A stretch of 64,000 nt of DNA. It comes from BJGV01 sp965205785 (GTDB lineage Bacteria > Pseudomonadota > Gammaproteobacteria > Burkholderiales > Nitrosomonadaceae). The DNA is taken from the NCBI GenBank assembly GCA_965205785.1, contig OZ242188.1:1736001-1800000 (forward strand), read 5' to 3'. A model generated the notes under the pieces. It searched no databases and was not told the origin of the DNA. It saw only the letters and a list, made by a program, of their open reading frames with translations. Made by a program: the position numbers and the translations under genes. Positions 1 to 8,278 of the stretch are shown here, one piece after another. Position 1 is the first letter of the stretch; each line of letters opens with the position of its first letter.

Positions 1-78
1 ACTCTAAAATCAGAGTAAGGCAACATATCGGTTTGACCAGGAAGTCGTAACCCGCTATTCTGTCGCCTTTTCTCAAAA

Positions 79-170
79 GGAGAGATGGCCGAGTGGTCGA
101 AGGCGCTCCCCTGCTAAGGGAGTATAGGCTCAAAAGCTTATCGAGGGTTCGAATCCCTCTCTCTCCGCCA
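79..170 (+). tRNA. tRNA-Ser (anticodon GCU)
   Basis: A complete class II tRNA with encoded CCA. The acceptor arm GGAGAGA pairs with TCTCTCC, followed by discriminator G and CCA. The anticodon stem CTCCC/GGGAG encloses CT-GCT-AA, giving anticodon GCU (reads AGC/AGU). The long variable arm typical of serine tRNA lies at about 122-143, and the T arm GAGGG-TTCGAAT-CCCTC is intact. It borders the recombinase module, so it may mark the chromosomal side of an integrated element, but I saw no second copy of its 3' end to prove that. Confidence 0.95.
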
Positions 171-473
171 CAACATAACTAATTGATATTACTACGTTTA
201 TACGGATTCTGAGAATCCGGAACAGTGCCCGCATTGCCTGAGGCTCAGCCGGCTTCCGGTAGGGTGTGTGCTCCGGAGAGACACTTTGAGTCGCCTGTCC
301 TGACCATCATACTCCCGATATTTCTGTTCGCGAAATGAACCGTACGGATTGCCCCTGCTGCGATCCTGTGATGCGGGGCAATAAAGCGTGTGGATTTGCG
401 GGAGGGATCGGGGGAAGCAATCTAGTCAGTCCGATGCCAGCTGGCAGCTGGCAGGGCAGCGATGCAGAGGGAA
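171..473. other. intergenic, GC-rich, next to recombinase
   Basis: No gene is seen. A perfect 7-bp dyad (CGGATTC, TGA, GAATCCG) lies at 203-219, and CAGCTGG occurs as a short tandem repeat at about 437-453. This is where an attachment site for the neighbouring serine recombinase could lie, but nothing identifies it directly. Confidence 0.4.
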
Positions 474-2192
474 CTAAATGATCCGGAAAACCGGTAGCTG
501 TTGCTGCCAGTCGAGAGGATATTTTGTATTGCGCATGAGAGTGACCGGTGTCAACTCTGCCGGTTGTCTTCCGTTCAGGATGGCAGTGGTAATCTTCGGG
601 GACAGGAAGGCAAGCCTGAGCAGGCGGGTAGCATAGGAACTTCCATACCCTTCTTCTGCTGCAATGTCGGCCAGGCTCCGTCCGGGAGGTTCCGTGAGTT
701 TTTGCCGGATACGATGCGCGGTAACGATCAGCCGGATGAGCTTCCTGTCCGGTTCAGTTCTGCCTCCGGCAGGCATACCATTGATCAGCATCCGCAGACC
801 ATACCCACAGCGCCTGAGATCAAAATCAATCTTCAGGGTGAGTGCGGGCTCCGTCGGGGAAGCCTGCGCTGCGGCGGTGAGTTTTTCTTTTTGTAACCAC
901 CTGCAAAGATGACGGACCGGCAGGCGGAGGATGATGTTCTGATCCCGGATAGTAATGCGCTGGATGAGTGCGATGCATACGGATCGTTTTTCAGAAGGGG
1001 TTTTTGCGGGCCATTCCTCTGCCAGTTTTGCCGCCTCTTTGATCACCTGTTGTAACGCCCCGGCTCCGGTGATATGGGAGGAAAGCACATCCACCAGCTC
1101 ACCGGTACTGGTAAAGAGAGTCTGTAACCGGTGAGAGAGCAGTTGTTCGATCTCCCGGGCAGGGATGCGCAGGCCGGCCGGGCTACTCCTGCGGGGCCCG
1201 GTTGTAAGGGATCGGGAGAGGTAATAGCGATAGCGCTTGCCATTTTTCACCGCATAACCCGGCGTCATACGATTGCCCTCCCCGTCAAACAGGAGCCCGG
1301 CCAGCAGAGCCGGATCTTTGATTCTTTCACCGGAGTGATGCCCGACCCGGTTCTCCGCAAGACGTGCCTGCACCTGATCCCAGAGTTCCGGTCCGACGAT
1401 GGGCTCCTGCCGGCCCGGATAACAATGGCCTTTATGAGTGATCTCCCCGAGATAGATCCGGTTTTGCAGCAGGTGGTACAGTGCCCCCCGGTGGAACGGA
1501 ACCCCACCGCTCCTGCGACCCTTCGCACTGATCCTGACTTTGCTGAGGATCCCCTCTGATGCCAGTACCTCGCTTAAACGGAAGACGGATCCCACCTCCC
1601 GGTACCGTCTGAATATGTGACGAACCTGGTCGGCCTCTTCTCCGTTGATGATCAGTTTCCGGTCTTTTGTATCATAGCCCAGAGGGAGATTGCCTCCCAT
1701 CCACATGCCCTTCTTCTTGGAAGCGGCAATCTTATCCCGGATCCGTTCACCGGTGACCTCCCGTTCAAACTGGGCAAAGGATAACAGCACATTCAACGTC
1801 AGACGCCCCATGGAGGTGGTGGTATTGAACTGCTGGGTGACCGAGACAAAAGTGATCCCTCTGTCGTCGAACAATTCCACCATCCGGGCAAAGTCGGCCA
1901 GGGAACGGGTCAGGCGGTCAATCTTGTACACCACGATGGTATCCACCTTTCGGGAGCGGATAGCTGCAAGCAGTTGCTGCAGAGCCGGGCGGTTCATGCC
2001 CGCGCCTGATTTGCCGCCATCCTCATAGTGTTGTGGCAGGACACACCAGCCCTCGTGCTTCTGACTGGTGATATAGGCTTCACAGGCTTCCCGTTGCGCA
2101 TCCAATGAATTAAAATCCTGTTCCAGCCCCTCTTCGGAAGATTTACGGGTATAGATGGCACAACGCACGGGCATCATCTTTCTTCCGGTCAT
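474..2192 (-). CDS. large serine recombinase (site-specific integrase)
   Basis: A large serine recombinase that would catalyse integration or excision by a double-strand break and a 5' phosphoserine link. The N-terminal resolvase domain opens with CAIYTRKSSEEG, where the Ser of YTRKS is the expected nucleophile. RSRKVDTIVVYKIDRLTRS and SFAQFEREVTGERIRDK are typical later motifs, followed by a recombinase domain and a basic C-terminal region. Length (about 570 aa) is normal. The chosen ATG overlaps the stop of the upstream DUF2924 gene (ATGA) and has GGAG 7 nt upstream; ATG codons at 2177 and 2174 are alternatives with a GGAAG upstream. It is much GC-richer than the housekeeping genes, suggesting acquisition. 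The two genes form a unit, and pairs like this are common in mobile islands. Confidence 0.9.
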   Translation of the reverse strand: MTGRKMMPVRCAIYTRKSSEEGLEQDFNSLDAQREACEAYITSQKHEGWCVLPQHYEDGGKSGAGMNRPALQQLLAAIRSRKVDTIVVYKIDRLTRSLADFARMVELFDDRGITFVSVTQQFNTTTSMGRLTLNVLLSFAQFEREVTGERIRDKIAASKKKGMWMGGNLPLGYDTKDRKLIINGEEADQVRHIFRRYREVGSVFRLSEVLASEGILSKVRISAKGRRSGGVPFHRGALYHLLQNRIYLGEITHKGHCYPGRQEPIVGPELWDQVQARLAENRVGHHSGERIKDPALLAGLLFDGEGNRMTPGYAVKNGKRYRYYLSRSLTTGPRRSSPAGLRIPAREIEQLLSHRLQTLFTSTGELVDVLSSHITGAGALQQVIKEAAKLAEEWPAKTPSEKRSVCIALIQRITIRDQNIILRLPVRHLCRWLQKEKLTAAAQASPTEPALTLKIDFDLRRCGYGLRMLINGMPAGGRTEPDRKLIRLIVTAHRIRQKLTEPPGRSLADIAAEEGYGSSYATRLLRLAFLSPKITTAILNGRQPAELTPVTLMRNTKYPLDWQQQLPVFRII

Positions 2193-2821
2193 GACGGGGC
2201 TCCGGTTACAGCGCATAGGGCGGGTTCCGGGATGCGGGGGGAAGATCGGTTCAGTCCGAAGAAGCGCGGACCGGACCAGTGCGTGCCGGTAATCTCTTTA
2301 GCAATGGCAGTGAGGGAGGGATAAATTCGCCCCCGGAATGAAAATCCGGTCTCCAGTACTAGCACATCATGTCTTTGCCCGTGCCATTCCCGGACTAACC
2401 GCATGCCGGGCAGCAAGGCGGCGGGTCCGGTACCGGCTTGCTTTCCGGATAGAGTCGTTTTGAGTAACGATCGGAGTTTCCGCCTGACCGGACCCTTCAG
2501 CCCACCGTACACCTGTTCCTGCATGGTACAGGCAATGCCCCGGAGTAGCAGATCCCGGCTCAGTCTTTTGGGTGCGGGGCAATGAAACCTACGCAACCAG
2601 TGTTTTCGCAGATCCGGGAGAGGGAGATCAGTCAGTGCGGCAATCCGGGCACTGACATCGGGTGTCCCGTCAGGTCTACTCCCACCGGCCGGCCGTTGTA
2701 CCAGTGCATTGAGCTGTTCTGTCAGGGCAGGGACCGGTTGTGCCGGAGCGGGTACTACTCTGCCTGCACCGGTAGTGACGGGTTGCTCATTATTATGTGG
2801 GCATATCGGGTATTCCGGCAT
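2189..2821 (-). CDS. DUF2924 family protein
   Basis: A 210-residue basic protein resembling DUF2924, a family usually encoded directly upstream of large serine recombinases. The core runs from about residue 60: RIAALTDLPLPDLRKHW, then a region with KRLSRDLLLRGIA and, near the end, GFSFRGRIYPSLTAIAKEITG followed by HWSGPRFFGL, which is the most family-like stretch. The first ~50 residues are Pro/Ala-rich and less certain. It overlaps the recombinase start by 4 nt, implying translational coupling. The function of the family is not established; a role in DNA recognition together with the recombinase is inference from linkage. Confidence 0.8.
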   Translation of the reverse strand: MPEYPICPHNNEQPVTTGAGRVVPAPAQPVPALTEQLNALVQRPAGGSRPDGTPDVSARIAALTDLPLPDLRKHWLRRFHCPAPKRLSRDLLLRGIACTMQEQVYGGLKGPVRRKLRSLLKTTLSGKQAGTGPAALLPGMRLVREWHGQRHDVLVLETGFSFRGRIYPSLTAIAKEITGTHWSGPRFFGLNRSSPRIPEPALCAVTGAPS

Positions 2822-3190
2822 AACGGATCCCTCCTGTAGTGAGTCGGCAGGACAGAAAAACTGATCCTTGTCCTGCGACCAGTACCGCTTGCCTGCCGGT
2901 AAAAGTCAAGTCAAAATCCGTGTTTCGTGTTATAGGCCGGATAAGGGTTATTGCAGGGTTCTGTGCAAAGCGTTGATCAGGGTTTCCTGCCATAGGCCGG
3001 AGAATGGTCTGCCGCCGGGTCTTAGTGGCAGAGTCTTCAGTTTCCGGACTTTCTGAAACTCTGGCGCGACCTATGCAGAATAGAACGGGCTATTCCGGAT
3101 CGCCGGGGCGAAAGCTACAGGGTTTAATCAGGCGATGTCAGGCTGAGGCTTTGCTTTATAAGACTTAGCCGCTTTAGCCCATTCACCTTC
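2822..3190. other. intergenic with a short imperfect direct repeat
   Basis: No convincing gene. Two related stretches of about 30 bp beginning ATAGGCCGGA occur near 2931 and 2991. The segment separates the GC-rich integration module from the lower-GC restriction operon, so it may be a junction between separately acquired DNA pieces. Confidence 0.4.
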
Positions 3191-3688
3191 CTAAATTTGC
3201 CCGCCGACGCCTTTAAATTTTTCGACAAACGCCGAAATCTTTCGAAATACGTTCTGTTTTTTGGTTAAATACTGCGGATTCAGCGGGCTCATCCTGGGCA
3301 GAATCGCATTTAACTCTGTCCCATTGTCACTGGCAAATTCGCGTTTGATCGAAATAGTAATATAACGTTTTGCCGCTTCGATATTCAGATTCTCCGCATT
3401 AATCAGTTCCTCTGCTTCACGTCGTTGTTCCCCTTGCGCGAAGGTGAAAAAAGCGTCAATCACGCCGGCCTTATCACCAAGGTTATCCAGATCCGTTTGA
3501 TTGATGAAATCAACCAGCAATTTCTCTTTAGCACGGTTACCAATGCTAGCCCGAATCATGCGACGTACATTTTCAAGCAGTGCTGTCTTATTTTTCACTT
3601 TCTTATTGTTCGCAAAAATCTGTTCCAGAATGTAATCTAGGTTGATTTCCTGAGACTTGAGCAGATCGACTTCGAACACCACGTCATC
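3191..3688 (-). pseudogene. hsdR: hsdR 3' segment, separated by an amber stop
   Basis: The C-terminal ~165 residues of the type I restriction subunit. They lie in the same frame as the main hsdR reading frame and follow directly after its TAG at 3689-3691. The junction reads STTD, stop, DDVVFEVDLLKSQEINLDYI. In HsdR relatives I recall a Trp just before DDVVFE, so a single TGG to TAG change would explain the stop. This helical domain normally docks HsdR on the methyltransferase core. A GTG at 3680-3682 could start a separate polypeptide, but I see no strong ribosome-binding site for it. The remainder of the segment is intact and undecayed, implying a recent lesion or readthrough. Confidence 0.8.
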
Positions 3689-6292
3689 CTAATCGGTGGT
3701 AGATTCTTCATCATCATCGGCATTCTTTTTACTTCGCAACCAATCCCGGATATCGTTGTAAGTAGATCGATAATCCTGAATCTTGCGCTCAGCCGGCACC
3801 TTCAGTGCTTTCATTGTGGCTAAATCGTCATCGCTTACATGATGTTCTGCTGTAAAAGCTTCAACGGCTTTCACATCATTCACATCAACACTTTGCAAGG
3901 CTTTCAGGCTTGCAAATTCATCGTAGTTTTGAAGCACATTTTCTATGCGTACATATTCACCAAACAATTGGACAAAGGCTTTCTTGTCAGATTCCCGGAC
4001 AATCTCATCCGGGTTGGGAAAGCGCTGCGCAAGCTCCGACACCACATCTATAAAGCCACGTCGTGCCTCACCAGTCGTTGCATCGCTAAAGCCGTCCATG
4101 TACTCCTGGTAGCTTTTTTCCAACACCACGTTCTTTGTGTTTTCATCGCCAAAGAGGGTAATGGCATCGACAGTAGCCTGCTCCAAATCCCGGAAGGTAA
4201 CAATATTGCCAAAAGTTTTGGTAGCATCATAAATGCGGTTGGTGCGAGAGTAGGCCTGTATCAAGCCGTGGTAACGCAGATTTTTATCCACGAACAAGGT
4301 GTTCAGTGTCGGAGCATCAAAGCCGGTAAGGAACATGCCCACCACAATCAGCAAATCTATTTCCTTAGCTTGCACCCGCTTGGCTAAATCACGATAATAG
4401 TTCTGGAAGTCATTGCTATCTACACTGAAGTTGGTTGTAAAGAAGGTGTTGTAATCATTGATAGCTACGCTCAAAAATTCTTTGGCACTGCTATTCATGG
4501 CCGAGACATCAAAACTTTCATCTGCAATCTCGCCCACGGTATCTTGCTCTTCATTGGTGGCAAACGAAAAGATGGTTGCGATCTTTAGCGGCTTCTCACT
4601 ACCAGCTTGCAATCTGTTAAGCGTTTCATAATATAGCTTGGCGGCATCCACGCAACTTACGGCAAACATCGCATTAAAACCCCTATTACCTCCCTGCAGG
4701 CGGTGGGTTTTATGGCGAAAATTATTTAGAATATACTGGGATATTTCCCGGATACGCTCCGGATGTAACAGGGCTTTCTTGTTTTGAGCAGTATTGAGCT
4801 TTTTTAAATCCTGCTCGGTTTCAATGGCCTTAAATTGTGGACGTACCTCGTGATAGTCCACCTTAAATTTAAGCACCTTTTCATCACGAATGGCATCAGT
4901 GATCACATAAGAATGCAGTTCACGCCCAAATACGCTCGCGGTAGTGTCCGCACCCAGAGCATTCTGCGGAAAGATGGGCGTGCCGGTAAACCCGAACTGA
5001 TAATAGCGTGTAAACTTCTTTTTGAGGTGCTTCTGCGCCTCACCAAACTGGCTGCGATGGCATTCATCAAATATAAAAACCACTTGTTGGTTATAGACAG
5101 AGAGATCGCTTTCGCTTTTCATCAGGTTATTAAGCTTCTGGATGGTGGTGACAATAATTTTATTGTCGTTTTTGTCCAGATTTTGTTTCAGTCCAGCCGT
5201 ACTATCCGAGCCATTCACACTATCAGGTGAGAAGCGCTGGTACTCTTTCATGGTCTGATAGTCGAGGTCTTTTCGATCCACCACGAAAAAGACCTTGTCA
5301 ATGAAATCCAGTTCGGTCGCCATGCGAGCCGCCTTAAAGCTGGTCAGCGTTTTGCCAGAGCCTGTGGTGTGCCAGATATAGCCGCCACTCTCAGGCTTGC
5401 TCCGGTTCCTGGACTCAAATGAGCTACTGATCTTCCACAAGATACGCTCAGTAGCGGCAATCTGGTAAGGACGCATCACTAATAAGGTATTGTCGGTATC
5501 GAACACCGAATAATGCAGCAGCACATTCAATAACGTGTTTTTCTGGAAGAAGGTCGCTGTAAAATCTGGTAAATCTGTAATTAAGTTATTATCGGCTTTT
5601 GCCCAATTCATGGTGAAGTCGAAACTGTTTTTATTGCGCTCTACGGTGTTGGCAAAATAACGACTATCAGTGCCGTTAGAAATCACAAATAGCTGCAGAT
5701 ACTTATAAAGCGAATTCTCGCTGTTGAAGCTCTCTTTACTGTAGCGATGTATCTGGTTAAAGGCTTCTCGAATAGCAACCCCCCTCTTTTTTAGCTCAAT
5801 CTGCACCAGAGGCAAGCCGTTGACCAAAATGGTTACATCATAGCGATTGGCATGTGTACCGGGCTGCTCAAACTGTTTGATGACCTGCACCTTGTTACGG
5901 GCGATGTTCTTTTTATCAAGCAGATAGATGTTTTGAATGCGACCCTCATCAAACACGAAATCATGAAAATAATCATCGTGAATTTTGCGGGTTTTATCGA
6001 CAAGACTATCACCGGGTTTGTCCAGGAAGGCTTCAACAAAGCGTCGCCATTCACCATCGGCAAACTGCACATGATTGAGCACTTGCAACTGCACGCGCAC
6101 ATTGGCCAGCATAGCTTGCGGGGTGCTCAGTTCTGGCAGAAATTCATAGCCCTGACTGACCAAATCCTGAATAAACTCACGTTCCAGGTCACCCTCGCTT
6201 TGGTAGCTTTCTGCCGCGTTCCGTTCCCTGGCGTATTTATCAAGTATGATAAAGTGGTTTGATTCCGCAATAGGTTTTGTCTGCTCAACCAT
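3689..6292 (-). CDS. hsdR: type I restriction subunit HsdR, truncated by amber codon
   Basis: The ATP-dependent translocase and endonuclease subunit of a type I restriction system. The nuclease-type motif lies at about residues 152-168 (Asp of RYDVTIL, then IELKK). Walker A GSGKT is at 311-315, DECH at 409-412, followed by FTGTP and later superfamily 2 helicase motifs (GMFLTGFDAPTLNTLFVDK, QAYSRTNR). The frame stops at 867 residues; adding the in-frame downstream piece gives about 1,032, the usual HsdR length. It lies last in the hsdM-fic-hsdS-hsdR operon, 126 bp after the end of hsdS with a terminator-like hairpin between. Without the C-terminal helical domain, assembly with HsdM/HsdS is probably impaired, so restriction may be off while methylation could persist. 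Confidence 0.9.
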   Translation of the reverse strand: MVEQTKPIAESNHFIILDKYARERNAAESYQSEGDLEREFIQDLVSQGYEFLPELSTPQAMLANVRVQLQVLNHVQFADGEWRRFVEAFLDKPGDSLVDKTRKIHDDYFHDFVFDEGRIQNIYLLDKKNIARNKVQVIKQFEQPGTHANRYDVTILVNGLPLVQIELKKRGVAIREAFNQIHRYSKESFNSENSLYKYLQLFVISNGTDSRYFANTVERNKNSFDFTMNWAKADNNLITDLPDFTATFFQKNTLLNVLLHYSVFDTDNTLLVMRPYQIAATERILWKISSSFESRNRSKPESGGYIWHTTGSGKTLTSFKAARMATELDFIDKVFFVVDRKDLDYQTMKEYQRFSPDSVNGSDSTAGLKQNLDKNDNKIIVTTIQKLNNLMKSESDLSVYNQQVVFIFDECHRSQFGEAQKHLKKKFTRYYQFGFTGTPIFPQNALGADTTASVFGRELHSYVITDAIRDEKVLKFKVDYHEVRPQFKAIETEQDLKKLNTAQNKKALLHPERIREISQYILNNFRHKTHRLQGGNRGFNAMFAVSCVDAAKLYYETLNRLQAGSEKPLKIATIFSFATNEEQDTVGEIADESFDVSAMNSSAKEFLSVAINDYNTFFTTNFSVDSNDFQNYYRDLAKRVQAKEIDLLIVVGMFLTGFDAPTLNTLFVDKNLRYHGLIQAYSRTNRIYDATKTFGNIVTFRDLEQATVDAITLFGDENTKNVVLEKSYQEYMDGFSDATTGEARRGFIDVVSELAQRFPNPDEIVRESDKKAFVQLFGEYVRIENVLQNYDEFASLKALQSVDVNDVKAVEAFTAEHHVSDDDLATMKALKVPAERKIQDYRSTYNDIRDWLRSKKNADDDEESTTD

Positions 6293-6346
6293 TATTTCTG
6301 TTCGCCAGTCTGTTTGAAATTATATTCTTTAACCAAGTGCTTCAAA

Positions 6347-6370
6347 AGAAAAGCAACGGGTTGCTTTTCT
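6347..6370 (-). terminator. hairpin between hsdS and hsdR
   Basis: A perfect 11-bp inverted repeat (AGAAAAGCAAC and GTTGCTTTTCT) with a 2-nt loop is followed on the minus strand by TTTTG. It sits in the gap after hsdS and before hsdR. It resembles a weak rho-independent terminator or attenuator that could lower hsdR expression relative to the methylase genes. Confidence 0.5.
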
Positions 6371-6418
6371 GGCAGCGTTGGTTCTGCAACGGTCTCATTA
6401 GATAGCGTCCGGCCCATC

Positions 6419-7009
6419 CTACGCCGCCACCTCAGGTTTTGGGAAGCTCAGCAGCAGATTGCGATAATATTCATATTGCTGACGACGGGCGTTGATTTCG
6501 GCAGGCAGACCACTGGAAATATCATTCACCAGGGCATCAAATTTATCAAGGATGGAAACGATGCGGGCTTGTTCGGCGAGAGGGGGAATTGGGATGTGTA
6601 TAGACTTCACAATGTCTGCATTTAAGTTTTTGACTGTTCCCGCTCCTGCACGCTGAGAAAATTCAGCCTGAATGGTGGATGATCGAAGTAGGTGGTAAAG
6701 AAAATCAGGAATAAACGTGCTGTTAAAGCCGCTTATGGCTAACCAGCCGTCGTGGATACAGCCTTCAATTTTGGAAATGTAGGGGCGTCCGAAACTCATC
6801 GAATTTGAGAGCACGAAATCGCCCGGGTAAATCCGTCTAGATTTTTTGGCGCCTATTGTTGTTATACATTCAGATGTGGCAGTGATGTATTTGCCCTCCT
6901 CCGTAACATCACCAATCTTGATCCATGGCACACCGTCCTCAGACTCGGTAAGAAAAGTGCGTATGGGACGAGGGGAGGCACCTCGGACAATGCTTGCTAT
7001 TTCACCCAA
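6419..7009 (-). CDS. hsdS: HsdS second half (target recognition domain 2)
   Basis: The C-terminal half of a type I specificity subunit: a target recognition domain (GEIASIVRGASPRP, then IPIPPLAEQARIVSILDKFDALV) followed by a conserved helix ending EINARRQQYEYYRNLLLSF. That helix is homologous to the end of the first half (EARRKQYAYYRDQLLTF), as expected of the duplicated HsdS architecture. The frame is offset from the first half at the (TTGC)n tract, and adding one tetranucleotide unit would fuse the two. As it stands, translation could restart at a TTG (7007-7009) preceded by AAGGTGG at a good distance, giving a free half-subunit. Half-length HsdS proteins can dimerise in known systems, so function is possible but unproven. 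Confidence 0.8.
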   Translation of the reverse strand: MGEIASIVRGASPRPIRTFLTESEDGVPWIKIGDVTEEGKYITATSECITTIGAKKSRRIYPGDFVLSNSMSFGRPYISKIEGCIHDGWLAISGFNSTFIPDFLYHLLRSSTIQAEFSQRAGAGTVKNLNADIVKSIHIPIPPLAEQARIVSILDKFDALVNDISSGLPAEINARRQQYEYYRNLLLSFPKPEVAA

Positions 7010-7020
7010 TCTCGTCCACC

Positions 7021-7671
7021 TTATGCTTGCTTGCTTGCGCCACTCATTTGCGCATCAAAAGTGAGCAGTTGGTCACGATAGTAAGCATATTGCTTGCGCC
7101 GTGCCTCCAGTTCTGCCTCCAGTTCTGCCTCCAGCTTAGTGAAGGTGTCCAGAATGTCAACAATTTCTTGCTGTACCGGAAGGGGAGGGAGGGGGATTCT
7201 GAAAGCTTTGACTTTGCCATCGGAAATCGCCGGGTACGCGGCCCCACTCTGATTTTCTTCAACGTATGACTTGAAGTCGGTTGTGCTAATCCAATGTAAA
7301 AGCCACTTAGGCAAAACCTCGGAGCGCTTAGCTCTGAGTACGCAATAACCTGTGCTGGCCACTTCGCCAGATAACTCGGGATCAATCAGACAGTATCTTT
7401 GCTGAGCGGGTCGCGTCGTGGCGAAAATCAGGTCGTCTGTTTCCACAATTTTTTGCGCTCGGCTTGGAGCCGTGTCCGCCGTAATTTCCTTTGTTTCTGT
7501 GATGCTCCCTGTCTTGATATCAACCGACGTCAAATCGATGTATCGATAAGTTTCATCGGCTCCAACCCACTTGATGTTACTTGTGGGCTGGGTTACATCC
7601 GCCAACGACTTCCATTCTACCTCCACCCCATTCGGACAGTACTTTGCTATCAAATCATCAATTTTACTCAT
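7021..7671 (-). CDS. hsdS: HsdS first half (target recognition domain 1)
   Basis: The N-terminal half of the specificity subunit that selects the DNA site for HsdM/HsdR. The start chosen is the ATG of MSKIDDLIAKYCPNGVEV, a standard HsdS opening, 1 nt after the fic stop and preceded by GGGGAG. TRD1 occupies about residues 1-160, then IPLPPLPVQQEIVDILDTF and a helix containing three LEAE units. The frame ends with DAQMSGASKQA because of the register of a GCAA repeat (TTGC on the plus strand). With one extra unit it would read through as SKQASIRWTRLGEIASI into the second half, giving about 420 residues, the normal size. Confidence 0.85.
   Translation of the reverse strand: MSKIDDLIAKYCPNGVEVEWKSLADVTQPTSNIKWVGADETYRYIDLTSVDIKTGSITETKEITADTAPSRAQKIVETDDLIFATTRPAQQRYCLIDPELSGEVASTGYCVLRAKRSEVLPKWLLHWISTTDFKSYVEENQSGAAYPAISDGKVKAFRIPLPPLPVQQEIVDILDTFTKLEAELEAELEARRKQYAYYRDQLLTFDAQMSGASKQA
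7024..7038 (-). repeat. tetranucleotide repeat at the hsdS junction
   Basis: TGC plus three TTGC units on the plus strand (GCAA on the coding strand), 3.75 copies. It lies exactly where the two hsdS halves go out of frame. Gain of one 4-nt unit restores a single frame, the classic arrangement of slipped-strand switching. The tract is short, so the switching rate would be low. Confidence 0.85.
7102..7137 (-). repeat. three 12-bp repeats in the hsdS central helix
   Basis: Three 12-nt units (TGCCTCCAGTTC type on the plus strand) encode three LEAE tetrapeptides. In EcoR124-type HsdS the number of equivalent TAEL units sets the spacing between the two half-sites of the recognition sequence. The same position between the two recognition domains suggests the same role here. 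Confidence 0.85.
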
Positions 7672-7672
7672 A

Positions 7673-8278
7673 CTACAGCTCCCCGGTTTTGAATTCGCTG
7701 TAGCCTTCATAGTAATAGCTGACATCAATGCCCTTCATAAACAGGGCGCGATCATTAACCTGATCGGTCAGTGCATCTTTTAGCAGGGCCTTGATTTCCA
7801 CATCCTTCACCACGCTGCGCTGCATGGCTGAGAGATAGTCCTCCTTATTCACTCGATTCCAATCCACCACTTGTTTGATTTCCGTTTTAAGAATCAGGTC
7901 CAGCCAGATGCGCATGGCACGTCCGTTGCCTTCGCGGAACGGGTGGGCAATGTTCATCTCTACATATTTTTCGATGATCTGATCAAAACCGCTTTGCGGC
8001 ATAGCATCGATATGTTCCAGTGAGGTTTGCAGATACATCAGTGGCGCAAAACGGAAATTGCCCTTAGCAATATTCACCTCGCGGATTTTGCCTGCAAAGT
8101 CATAGATATCTTCAAACAAATAAGCATGGATGAAAGAAAGCCCGGCGAATGTGCCGACTTTCCCCCTGGCAATATCACCGGAGTCAAAAAGCTGCTTAGC
8201 TTTTTGCTTGCTGATTTTTTCTTCTGCTTTAGCCAGCTCGACTTGTTTGGTGATGTTTAATTTGTTTTCCAGCATCAT
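7673..8278 (-). CDS. Fic family protein
   Basis: A 201-residue Fic-domain protein, a family that usually transfers AMP or other nucleotide-derived groups to target proteins. The catalytic loop is HPFREGNGRAMR with His at 112 and GNGR at 117-120. The upstream motif FIHAYLFEDIYDFAGKIR (about 49-66) is also typical. The Arg/Glu-rich loop is complete, so the enzyme should be active. I did not find a clear inhibitory S/TxxxE(G/N) helix at either end, nor a separate antitoxin gene. It starts within the hsdM stop (ATGA overlap) and ends 1 nt before hsdS, so it is fully embedded in the restriction operon. Fic genes inside type I loci recur in databases, but their role there is not established. Confidence 0.9.
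   Translation of the reverse strand: MMLENKLNITKQVELAKAEEKISKQKAKQLFDSGDIARGKVGTFAGLSFIHAYLFEDIYDFAGKIREVNIAKGNFRFAPLMYLQTSLEHIDAMPQSGFDQIIEKYVEMNIAHPFREGNGRAMRIWLDLILKTEIKQVVDWNRVNKEDYLSAMQRSVVKDVEIKALLKDALTDQVNDRALFMKGIDVSYYYEGYSEFKTGEL

Noticed and set aside
203..219. Dyad CGGATTC-TGA-GAATCCG as the recombinase attachment site, with a similar GATTCTGAG dyad at 12,326-12,340
   Set aside because: The shared word is only nine bases and I found no matching flanks, so calling attL/attR would be guesswork.
7102..7137. CRISPR-like array
   Set aside because: Three 12-bp units with no spacers; they are coding repeats in hsdS.
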